A DNA stretch of 9,331 nt from Microcaldota archaeon (GTDB lineage Archaea; Micrarchaeota; Micrarchaeia; Anstonellales; Anstonellaceae). Made by a program: the position numbers and the translations under genes. The stretch spans positions 1 through 9,331 of the forward strand of contig JAKAME010000053.1 in assembly GCA_021813025.1 (NCBI GenBank), given 5' to 3'. The notes under the pieces were generated by a model. The model was given only the letters and a program-made list of their open reading frames with translations, ran no database searches and was not told the origin of the DNA. This document shows, piece after piece, positions 1 through 5,586 of this stretch (position 1 is the stretch's first letter; every line of letters begins with the position of its first letter).

Positions 1-1299
1 TTCGGAAGGGCCTTCGGGCTGCGAGTCGTCAGGCCCGTGGATGGTCGGGCTTTTCTCGATGATTTTCTTCATCTGCTCCGCGGAATAGCCGGGCCGAATG
101 AGGCGGGTGTGCCCGCGCATGCCCCGCCCTGACTCAACTGTTGTAATCAGGCCAAGCATTTCCAAGTCATTGAGATACTCGCGGTACCAGCGCGCCGAGC
201 GCTTGGGCTTTTTGTACTGCCTGCAAAGGTGCGAATACTCCTCATACACCTCGCCAGACATAAGCGGGCGCTCCTCATGGGCCGCAGACGGGGCAGGCGT
301 GCTGCCCAAGCGCGCATAGCGCTGGCCCTCCAAAGACAGGTTGCACACGGCCAGAAGCACCAGCTGCTGGTGAACGGGCAGGGTGGAAATGGTTTCCGCG
401 GCCAAATCAACATCAACGCTGCGCCGGGCTGCCTCCACTTCGGCATGGGTGATGAGGGACAGGCGCTTCTCATCAGCTATTTCACCAGCTCTAAGCAGAA
501 GCTTGAGCGCATAGCGCGCATCCCCTGTCTCGCCTGCCGTGATGGCGGCAGCCAAATTCAGGGCCGAGTCTTCCACCGCCCCCTGCTTGAAGCCCAATGA
601 GGCGCGGTTGGCCAGTATTTGGCGCAGTTGGGCAGTGTCGTAGGGGGTGAAAAGCATCTCTGTTTCGCAAAGCGAGGATTTGGAGCGCGGGTCGAGCGCA
701 TCCTTGAAGGAAAGCTTGTTGGTGATGCCGATGAGGGAGAGAGAGCCGGCGCGCAAATCGTCATTCATGCGGGTGAGGGTATAGAGAAGCTCGTCCAAAT
801 CGCGCACCATGTCCACTTCGTCAAGGATAATTACGACGCGCACGGCGCGTGAAGAGTCTGGCTGGGCAGGTGCTTTGGATTCTTTGGACTCCTTCTCGCC
901 CAGCTTGCCGGCTACCCAATCCATGAGCTTTTCATAAAGCGTGTTCAGCCCGAAGCCCGAGCGGTCAAGTTCGGGGATGAATTCCTTGGCCATCTTCTGG
1001 ATTACGCGGTAGCGCGAATTGTACATGCGGCAGTTGATGTAGCATGAGCGCGCGCTGGACTTGTGAGCAGTGAATTCGGCCATCACCTTGCGCACCGTGC
1101 AGGTCTTGCCCGTGCCTGTCTTGCCGTAGATGAAAAGGTTGCGCGCCCGCTCCCCAGCCAGGGCCGGGGCTACGGCCGTCATTATGCGCTCTGTCTCCTT
1201 GTCGCGGAAAAGCAGCGTCTCTGGAACCCAGTGGGGGGAGAGCACGTCCCGGTCGGTAAAGAGAGTGGGGGCCGATAGGATGTCGTCGAAAGTCGGCAT
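1..1299 (-). CDS. cdc6: Orc1/Cdc6-type replication initiator (3' end outside window)
   Basis: AAA+ ATPase that binds archaeal replication origins and loads the MCM helicase. I translated the minus strand from the ATG at 1299; the frame stays open for 433 codons to the window edge, so the stop lies outside and little should be missing, since the family is usually about 400 residues. Visible motifs in order are: Walker A GKTGTGKT (residues 59-66), Walker B IILDEVD (157-163), sensor 1 GITNK (191-195), the DPRSKSSL arginine-finger box (203-210), and sensor 2 GDARYAL (259-265). A C-terminal winged-helix region follows (about 300-410, including ARWYREYLNDLEMLGLI). An insertion rich in K, E, S, P and A (about 132-152) sits just before Walker B. 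The gene diverges from sepF. No classical Shine-Dalgarno is present; a run of six G at 1305-1310, five bases before the ATG, could pair with the anti-SD through a G-U wobble. Confidence 0.95.
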   Translation of the reverse strand, partial: MPTFDDILSAPTLFTDRDVLSPHWVPETLLFRDKETERIMTAVAPALAGERARNLFIYGKTGTGKTCTVRKVMAEFTAHKSSARSCYINCRMYNSRYRVIQKMAKEFIPELDRSGFGLNTLYEKLMDWVAGKLGEKESKESKAPAQPDSSRAVRVVIILDEVDMVRDLDELLYTLTRMNDDLRAGSLSLIGITNKLSFKDALDPRSKSSLCETEMLFTPYDTAQLRQILANRASLGFKQGAVEDSALNLAAAITAGETGDARYALKLLLRAGEIADEKRLSLITHAEVEAARRSVDVDLAAETISTLPVHQQLVLLAVCNLSLEGQRYARLGSTPAPSAAHEERPLMSGEVYEEYSHLCRQYKKPKRSARWYREYLNDLEMLGLITTVESGRGMRGHTRLIRPGYSAEQMKKIIEKSPTIHGPDDSQPEGPSE

Positions 1300-1438
1300 A
1301 AAAACCCCCCGCGCGCACGGCCCCTAGGGGGCCGGACGAGCAGGCATGTCTGGACAAAGCTTTATAAGAAAACACTTATTAAGGAGCGCATCGCAATAGG
1401 CCGCCATAGGGCGACACCGGCTCACATGAGGTGGAATC
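1300..1438. promoter_or_regulatory. divergent cdc6/sepF promoter region, candidate replication origin
   Basis: This 139-base spacer separates the starts of cdc6 (minus) and sepF (plus). It contains a TATA-like box, CTTTATAAG at 1360-1368, which reads as CTTATAAAG on the other strand and could serve cdc6. A second A+T-rich block, CTTATTAAG, lies at 1375-1383. The two share inverted ATAAG / CTTAT arms (1364-1368 and 1375-1379). On the cdc6 side are a C6 run (1305-1310) and a G+C hairpin. Archaeal origins often lie beside cdc6 and combine an A+T-rich unwinding stretch with Orc-binding repeats that carry a G-string. I could not identify a clear repeated origin recognition box, so promoter is well supported but origin is inference. 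Confidence 0.5.
1318..1334. other. 7-bp inverted repeat (CGGCCCC / GGGGCCG, loop TAG)
   Basis: A perfect 7-bp stem with a 3-base loop lies 19 bases upstream of the cdc6 ATG; its centre also contains the palindrome CCCCTAGGGG. If cdc6 transcription starts about 25 bases from the TATA-like box at 1360-1368, this hairpin would fall in the 5' leader of the mRNA. It could be an initiator or repressor binding site, or an RNA structure that limits translation. The sequence does not decide between these. Confidence 0.5.
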
Positions 1439-1804
1439 ATGGGCATATTTGAAAAGATTGGCAAAGGCCTTGGGATGGGCAAGGAGCTCAACATCGAGGA
1501 ATACATGAACACTGTCGAGATGGAGAACGTGGACGTGCTGCACGAGGCGGCCGACTTCTACGTAAAGCCCATCGCGCTTGAGTCCGAGAACGACCTCAAC
1601 GTGATTCAGGAGGAGCTGAAGGCGCGCAACATCATCCTGCTCAACGTTTCGCCCATGAAGCGCAACGCCGCGAAGCTGAAGATGATTATCGACAACATCA
1701 AGACCTACGTCGGGCGCATCAACGGCGACATCGCGCGCATCGACGAGGACAAGATTCTGCTCACGCCGGGCAAGGTCAAGATTGTCAAGTCGAGGAAGAA
1801 GTAG
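1439..1804 (+). CDS. sepF: archaeal SepF, FtsZ membrane anchor for cell division
   Basis: SepF tethers FtsZ to the membrane at the division site. The 121-residue product has the expected plan. Residues 1-14 (MGIFEKIGKGLGMG) can form a short amphipathic membrane-targeting helix, then comes a linker, then a compact alpha/beta SepF core from about residue 38 (YVKPIALESENDLNVIQEEL, then NIILLNVSPMKRN) to the basic C-terminus VKIVKSRKK. The ATG is preceded by a strong Shine-Dalgarno, GAGGTGG at 1428-1434, with a 4-base spacer. It diverges from cdc6, which places replication initiation and division control at one locus. The gene is G+C rich. Composition changes sharply right after its stop codon, where the lipoprotein ATG begins with no spacer. 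Length and motifs fit archaeal SepF well. Confidence 0.9.
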   Translation: MGIFEKIGKGLGMGKELNIEEYMNTVEMENVDVLHEAADFYVKPIALESENDLNVIQEELKARNIILLNVSPMKRNAAKLKMIIDNIKTYVGRINGDIARIDEDKILLTPGKVKIVKSRKK

Positions 1805-2608
1805 ATGCGTTTATTTTTCGGCCTTCTTTTATTTTCCTTAATTTCTCTAATTTTACTTTCTGGTTGTTGTGGAACGGTTGAAAAAGCCAAGACGACAGCG
1901 ACGAATGGCCCTATAGCTACGACAGGCAGATTGTCGTGCCCAGAAAAAGGATTCGCCCAGTCTGACGTGGATTATTGCTATGACCTCTGTATGCTAGGTA
2001 AAAGTGATGCAGGAATCCACCAAGATTTATGTACGAAATACTGCGAACAAGCAGACTATCTTGGAGGGACGACTGCGGTACAAAGAGAAATTCAGGAAGA
2101 TAAATGTACTAAGTGCGGAATTTGCACGCCAGAGCAATTGGCCGAAATACAGAAGAAAAAGCAGGATGAAGAGAGACAACAGAATATTTCGATATGTAAT
2201 GGAAAATGTTATAATGATACCCTCAAGGTAAAAGATTGCAAATGCACGAGTGGGGATGGAAGCACGACCTATTGTTCATCTAGTGACAAATGCATACAAT
2301 ACCTAAATAGTTGTTGGGAGACCTGTGAAAATGGGACATATGTACCTTATGAAAATTCGGAAATGAAAAAGGCGGACGACCATGAGAATGCAATAGAAAT
2401 ACAGAAGGCAAATGATATGGAGAACGCGATTGCAGAACAAAGCAAACTACATAATGGATACATATATATTGAGAATATTTATGGAGCTGGGTTGGTGGCC
2501 GGAGGTTACGAGTTTCCATATCCAGCCAAAGAACCCACAAAAGTCCCGGTGGAATTAGGTAGGCAGCTTCTCAAACAGGAAACATACTACAGATTAGTAC
2601 AGAAATAA
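1805..2608 (+). CDS. cysteine-rich putative lipoprotein, function unknown
   Basis: I do not recognise this 267-residue protein. It starts with a short basic N-terminus and a hydrophobic segment (residues 3-19) ending in a lipobox-like LLSGCC, so Cys21 may be the lipidated residue of an exported, membrane-anchored protein. There are 18 cysteines, all between residues 21 and 174, mostly in pairs: 58/62, 76/80, 101/104/107 (CTKCGIC), 131/135, 145/147, 157/163 and 170/174. This suggests a disulfide-rich extracellular domain; the CxxCxxC cluster could alternatively hold metal. Residues 189-212 are two copies of a 12-residue repeat, followed by a Tyr/Gly-rich C-terminus with no cysteine. The ATG abuts the sepF stop (TAG then ATG), so translation may depend on sepF. 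Codons are far more A/T-ending than in sepF, consistent with transfer. Confidence 0.75.
   Translation: MRLFFGLLLFSLISLILLSGCCGTVEKAKTTATNGPIATTGRLSCPEKGFAQSDVDYCYDLCMLGKSDAGIHQDLCTKYCEQADYLGGTTAVQREIQEDKCTKCGICTPEQLAEIQKKKQDEERQQNISICNGKCYNDTLKVKDCKCTSGDGSTTYCSSSDKCIQYLNSCWETCENGTYVPYENSEMKKADDHENAIEIQKANDMENAIAEQSKLHNGYIYIENIYGAGLVAGGYEFPYPAKEPTKVPVELGRQLLKQETYYRLVQK
2369..2440 (+). repeat. tandem 36-bp repeat coding two 12-residue units
   Basis: Within the lipoprotein gene, residues 189-200 read KADDHENAIEIQ and residues 201-212 read KANDMENAIAEQ. Nine of 12 positions are identical (K, A, D, E, N, A, I, A/E-flanked Q pattern), while the DNA has diverged mostly at third positions. This points to an old in-frame duplication of 36 bases that has been kept. 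The units look helical. Confidence 0.7.
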
Positions 2609-2620
2609 AGAGGTCGAAAG

Positions 2621-2809
2621 ATGCCAACAAACCAAAGTATGCTAAGATTATTAGAACAACAGGCTGAACTTGTAGATAGATTAACCGCGCTTAATGAAAA
2701 AATTCGTGAACACATTAAGGCACAAAAACGGCAGCATGGCAAAAATTTTAAGGATAGATATATCTATTTAAAATCGAAAAAAATGTACAAACGAGTCTGG
2801 AGGAAGTAG
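2621..2809 (+). CDS. small basic coiled-coil protein, unknown
   Basis: This is a 62-residue product with no recognisable family. Residues 5-35 (SMLRLLEQQAELVDRLTALN and the following KIREHIKAQ) have a heptad-like pattern of L and I and probably form a coiled coil. The rest is very basic (KDRYIYLKSKKMYKRVWRK). It starts 12 bases after the lipoprotein stop and has a partial Shine-Dalgarno (GAGGTC at 2611-2616), so it is probably the second gene of the same transcript. It shares the A/T-rich codon use of the lipoprotein and not that of the flanking core genes. There is no signal peptide or membrane segment, so the product is likely cytoplasmic. It may bind nucleic acid or the membrane surface, but this is only inference from charge. 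Confidence 0.6.
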   Translation: MPTNQSMLRLLEQQAELVDRLTALNEKIREHIKAQKRQHGKNFKDRYIYLKSKKMYKRVWRK

Positions 2810-2822
2810 ACCTGCAATCAGC

Positions 2823-2827
2823 TTTTT
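2823..2827 (+). terminator. possible poly-T terminator of the lipoprotein cassette
   Basis: A run of five T follows the last plus-strand gene of the cassette by 13 bases, in the 64-base spacer before the convergent MazF gene. Archaeal polymerases terminate at T-runs without a hairpin. The run is short, so support is weak. Confidence 0.3.
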
Positions 2828-2873
2828 CATATCGGGTCGCACAGATGCTCGAAGCAACTCTTATAGAATCAGT

Positions 2874-3194
2874 CTAGCGTATCAGCCCTATAATCTTCCC
2901 GACCATTCTGTCATAGAATGCCGCTGTCACCTGGCCGATGGGACGCGCGACTTCATCGGTCGATATGCGCATGATAACGTCCGCTCTGGCCGTGCTGCCG
3001 TTCGTCAGCTCGCAGGTTGCGTCGGATTTGGAAAGAAGAAGGCAGTGGGGGTCCCGGGCGCCGGTGATAGGGGCCACCAGCAGGAAGCCAGAATCATAGT
3101 GCTCATCTGACAGCACAATACAGGGCCGCACTTTGGATTGGGGCTCATCCGAGAAGTAGATGTTGGCCATGAGGACATCGCGTCGTTTTGCCAT
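2874..3194 (-). CDS. MazF/PemK-family endoribonuclease toxin
   Basis: Toxin of a type II toxin-antitoxin pair; the family cleaves mRNA at short sequence motifs in the cytoplasm. The 106-residue product has the family landmarks: an N-terminal strand RRDVLMANIYFS, the signature SKVRPCIVLSD (residues 20-30), APITG (41-45), the LTNGSTARADVIMRIS segment (63-78), and a helix ending IGQVTAAFYDRMVGKIIGLI. Length is normal for the family (about 105-115). The start is supported by AAGGTG at 3201-3206 with a 6-base spacer. It follows the ribbon-helix-helix gene by 48 bases on the same strand, the usual antitoxin-first order. It converges on the lipoprotein cassette. Cleavage specificity cannot be read from the sequence. 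Confidence 0.88.
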   Translation of the reverse strand: MAKRRDVLMANIYFSDEPQSKVRPCIVLSDEHYDSGFLLVAPITGARDPHCLLLSKSDATCELTNGSTARADVIMRISTDEVARPIGQVTAAFYDRMVGKIIGLIR

Positions 3195-3242
3195 CGCTTA
3201 CACCTTGCTCGCGGATTAACGCGCGAAGCGTGGCTATAAGCG

Positions 3243-3503
3243 TTACTTGGGCTTCTTTCCGCCCAAATATTTCTTGATATAGAATTCCTCGGCAGCGTTA
3301 TCCGCCGGGTTGTCCCAGACGGCTTTCATGCTGGCCCGCTGCCACGCATCCAAATCCGGGTCCGTGGAGCGGACCTTATTCTTCTCATATTGCTGAGCAA
3401 TGACCATCCGCGCGGCCTCGGTTTTGCTGGCAGCGAATCCGCGTTTGATGAGGGAATTGATGTAGCTTTCCAGTTCGCCGCTTAAATGCAGGTTGATGTT
3501 CAT
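3243..3503 (-). CDS. ribbon-helix-helix antitoxin of the MazF/PemK pair
   Basis: This 86-residue protein is expected to bind its own promoter as a dimer through the N-terminus and to block the toxin with its C-terminus. Residues 1-6 (MNINLH) form the beta strand of a ribbon-helix-helix fold, followed by helix ELESYINSLIKRG and helix SKTEAARMVIAQQYEKN. The C-terminal half (DAWQRASMKAVWDNPADNAA, then EEFYIKKYL) is the type of tail that wraps MazF-like toxins. The ATG at 3503 is preceded on the minus strand by GGTGG (3508-3512) with a short spacer, so a short-leader mRNA is likely. It is the first gene of a two-gene unit with the toxin downstream. Repeats overlapping its promoter suggest autoregulation. 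Confidence 0.82.
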   Translation of the reverse strand: MNINLHLSGELESYINSLIKRGFAASKTEAARMVIAQQYEKNKVRSTDPDLDAWQRASMKAVWDNPADNAAEEFYIKKYLGGKKPK

Positions 3504-3546
3504 TAAACCACCATTAAAGATGATTAAAGAGCATTAAATATATAAA
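3502..3546 (-). promoter_or_regulatory. antitoxin promoter with four phased ATTAAA operator repeats
   Basis: Four copies of ATTAAA (TTTAAT on the coding strand) start at 3502, 3513, 3523 and 3533, spaced 11, 10 and 10 bases. A TATA-like stretch TTTATATATTT lies at the upstream end (around 3536-3546). With a start about 25 bases further, transcription would begin near 3514-3516, giving a leader of roughly a dozen bases. The repeats therefore cover the region from the TATA box to the start codon, on one face of the helix. This fits cooperative binding by a ribbon-helix-helix antitoxin that represses its own operon. Confidence 0.65.
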
Positions 3547-3552
3547 ATCCAC

Positions 3553-4287
3553 TCATCCAGCCTTCTTTTTGCCCTCCAGCTCCCGCCAGGCCTGCCTCAG
3601 CACTGCAGCGAGAGCCCCCAATTCCACCCTGTCTGGCATGGCGCGGCCCATTACCCGCCTGAAAGCCAGCTTCACCTTTTGCGGGTCTCGCAAAGAGCGG
3701 GAATATCTGTCTGTGAGCATGTCAAAAGCATCAGCCAAGGCCTTCGCCTGCTGCGGGTCGGCCGCCTCGGCATGGTGCTTGAGCTTCTTTTCCTGCCCCG
3801 TCAGGGCGTAGAGCACCACTGAGAGGGCATGGGAGAGGTTCATCACAGGATAGCGGTGCACGGTTGGGATGGTGATAAGCAAATCGCAGGCCTTGATTTC
3901 GTCTTCCTTGAGGCCGTTGCCCTCGGCACCGAAAAGAATTGCAATGGTATCGCTCTTTTTCCATTTCTTGCTTGCTATCTTCTCCCTGAACTCTTCGAGC
4001 ATGAGCGGGTGGCGCAGGGCGTCTTTGTGCCGTCTTAACACCCCTGTGGTGCCCACAACAAGGGAGCAGCCCTTGGTGGCTTGGGCCAGCGTTTGGCAGA
4101 CTACCGCCTTGTCCAGCAGTTTGCCTGCGTGCTTGGCATACATTTTGGCCGTGAATCCAATCATGCAGTCCGGCTTCACAAGGTAGAGAGGAGACTGGCC
4201 GAAGTTGGCCATGAGCCGCGCGGCCGAGCCGAGGTTCATCTCGTATTCGGTGCGCACCAGAATGAAGCGGAAATGGGGTTTTGACAT
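3553..4287 (-). CDS. trmJ: TrmJ-like SPOUT RNA 2'-O-methyltransferase
   Basis: SpoU-class methyltransferase that uses S-adenosylmethionine to methylate a ribose 2'-OH; archaeal TrmJ acts on nucleotide 32 of tRNA. All three SPOUT motifs are present. Motif 1 is MNLGSAARLMANFG (residues 17-30, with the catalytic Arg24 and Asn18). Motif 2 is ILFGAEGNGL (117-126). Motif 3 is PVMNLSHALSVVLYAL (147-162), which makes the SAM-binding knot. The C-terminal extension (about 165-244) is helical and basic, as in TrmJ. At 244 residues the length fits. It is the last gene of a three-gene operon, 12 bases after the Mtq2-like gene; no clear Shine-Dalgarno precedes its ATG, which suggests coupling. Tm methylation at another site cannot be excluded from sequence, so the exact target is inference. 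Confidence 0.85.
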   Translation of the reverse strand: MSKPHFRFILVRTEYEMNLGSAARLMANFGQSPLYLVKPDCMIGFTAKMYAKHAGKLLDKAVVCQTLAQATKGCSLVVGTTGVLRRHKDALRHPLMLEEFREKIASKKWKKSDTIAILFGAEGNGLKEDEIKACDLLITIPTVHRYPVMNLSHALSVVLYALTGQEKKLKHHAEAADPQQAKALADAFDMLTDRYSRSLRDPQKVKLAFRRVMGRAMPDRVELGALAAVLRQAWRELEGKKKAG

Positions 4288-4299
4288 GCAATCAACAGG

Positions 4300-4923
4300 C
4301 TATGATTTGGCGCTCAATTCCCATACTTCCAAGCGCTCGAAGAAAAAGCTTTTGGAGGAGAGGGAATGATGGGCGAAATGGTGCTTTTGCATTAGGGCCT
4401 CCAATTTGTCTTTCGGCTGCAGAGAACTTATTATGAGAAGAATTTTTCCGTTTGTGGCAAGATGCCGACCTGCTTCGGCCAAAAACCGCCTTACCACCTT
4501 CAATCCGTCCGGCCCGCCGTCAAGGGCTGAATTTAGAGAGCCTTTCACTTTGTCAAGCTTTGCGGTCGGAAGATAGGGCGGGTTGAACAAGATAAAATCA
4601 AACTTCGAATGTGCAGGCAACGAATCGAATAAATCTGATTGCAGGAAGCTGACTGACTCGATTTTGTTATTTTTCGCATTTGTTTTCGCCGCCTCGATGG
4701 CCGCCTGCTCCGAATCAACAGCAACCAATTCCTTGAATTTCTTCCCGCTTTTGGCAAGAGAAAGAATGACAGCACCGGAACCGGTGCCGATTTCAAGAAT
4801 TGAGGAGTTGGGCCTTGCCTTCGAAAGGGCGGCTTGGGCCAATAATTCCGTGTCGTCGCTAGGAGCATAAACCGAATCAGAGTCCGCCAACTCCAGCGCG
4901 AGCGCGCCGACTTCGAAACGCAT
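4300..4923 (-). CDS. Mtq2/HemK-like release factor glutamine N5-methyltransferase
   Basis: SAM-dependent methyltransferase likely to methylate the Gln of the GGQ motif in archaeal release factor aRF1. The 207-residue product has the short archaeal/eukaryotic Mtq2 plan: VYAPSDDTELL (residues 18-28; family pattern VYxPxxDTxLL), motif I EIGTGSGAV (44-52), an acidic residue after strand 2 (AVDSEQA, 68-74), QSDLFDSL (95-102), and the catalytic NPPY at 114-117 with DGGPDGLKV downstream. In other archaea this enzyme works with the zinc protein Trm112, which is not in this window. The gene lies 3 bases after the sua5 stop and 12 bases before the trmJ-like gene, so all three are almost certainly one transcript. 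It lacks the N-terminal helical domain of bacterial PrmC, as expected. A related small-molecule or RNA N-methyltransferase is less likely. Confidence 0.85.
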   Translation of the reverse strand: MRFEVGALALELADSDSVYAPSDDTELLAQAALSKARPNSSILEIGTGSGAVILSLAKSGKKFKELVAVDSEQAAIEAAKTNAKNNKIESVSFLQSDLFDSLPAHSKFDFILFNPPYLPTAKLDKVKGSLNSALDGGPDGLKVVRRFLAEAGRHLATNGKILLIISSLQPKDKLEALMQKHHFAHHSLSSKSFFFERLEVWELSAKS

Positions 4924-4926
4924 GGC

Positions 4927-5532
4927 TTACAACTTCTTTAGCCATTCTTTCGCCTTCTGCAGGCCCGCCCCCTCGCGCAGAATGCGCCGATTTGGCACGT
5001 CTATTATGGTGGAGCCCACCGCATCCTTGGAGGGGCCGCCGTCCACTATCAGGTCCACGCCCTCAATTATGGAAGCGTCCAGCTCCTCCACGGCGCGGGG
5101 AGGCGACATCTTGTGCTTGTTGGCAGAGGTGGTGATGATTGGCTTGCCGAAAGCCGCCGCCCACTTGAGGCAGAACTCGTGCTGCGGGATGCGGCAGCCC
5201 ACCAGATGGCTGGAAGTCACGGGCAGGGGGTTTTTGAGCGGAAGCAGGAAGGTGAAGGGTCCCGGAGTCAGCTCGCCAAGCTTCTTCTCAAGCGCGGAAT
5301 CCATCCTGACATAGTCGCGCGCGGATGCCCAGTCCGAGAAGAGGATGGAGAGCGGCTGGTCTGCCGGGCGGGCCTTGAGCAATATCACCCTGGACACAAC
5401 GGCCGCGTTGGTGGCATCCCCGCCAAGCCCGTAGAGGGTGTCGGTGGGATAGACCACCACCCCGCCTGCGCGGGAGTGGGCCAGCGCGTGCTGCAGGGCG
5501 CGCGCCAGAGGCGGATAGACAACGAGCTGCAT
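4927..5532 (-). CDS. sua5: Sua5/YrdC threonylcarbamoyl-AMP synthase
   Basis: Makes threonylcarbamoyl-AMP from threonine, bicarbonate and ATP. KEOPS then transfers the group to A37 of ANN-decoding tRNAs to give t6A. The 201-residue product is the short YrdC form, without the extra Sua5 C-terminal domain. Family landmarks are YPTDTLYGLGGDA (residues 28-40), KARPADQPLSI (53-63, family KxRPxxxPL), LTPGPFTFLLP (88-98), TTSAN (134-138), GGPSKDAVGSTIID (165-178) and REGAG (186-190). It is the first gene of the operon with the Mtq2-like and TrmJ-like genes and diverges from the class III signal peptide gene over a 54-base spacer. Upstream on its strand the sequence TTTTTAAT (about 5554-5561) may be the promoter. 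The KEOPS genes are not visible here. Confidence 0.93.
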   Translation of the reverse strand: MQLVVYPPLARALQHALAHSRAGGVVVYPTDTLYGLGGDATNAAVVSRVILLKARPADQPLSILFSDWASARDYVRMDSALEKKLGELTPGPFTFLLPLKNPLPVTSSHLVGCRIPQHEFCLKWAAAFGKPIITTSANKHKMSPPRAVEELDASIIEGVDLIVDGGPSKDAVGSTIIDVPNRRILREGAGLQKAKEWLKKL

Positions 5533-5586
5533 GGCAAGGAATGGGCGGGCAGAGGATTAAAAACAACACGCCAAGAAGTGGCGTTC
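5533..5586. promoter_or_regulatory. divergent promoter between sua5 and the class III protein gene
   Basis: The 54-base spacer has one A+T-rich block, GGATTAAAAACA (5553-5564), about 25 bases from both start codons, so it could act as a shared TATA element. A short inverted repeat (CGCCA at 5569-5573, TGGCG at 5579-5583) lies just before the plus-strand ATG. GAAGTGG (5575-5581) is a weak Shine-Dalgarno for that ATG, with a 5-base spacer. Confidence 0.45.

Noticed and set aside
965..1375. 136-codon minus-strand open frame overlapping the cdc6 5' region
   Set aside because: It is a shadow of cdc6: the other frame carries all AAA+ motifs in order and starts at 1299.
3731..4291. 186-codon minus-strand open frame inside the trmJ-like gene
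   Set aside because: The competing frame has all three SPOUT motifs; this one is rich in His, Gln and Gly without any pattern, typical of a G+C-rich shadow.
5113..5586. N-terminal extension of the class III protein frame
   Set aside because: It overlaps sua5 on the opposite strand, and the class III signal peptide must be near the N-terminus, so the start is 5587 (or 5578).
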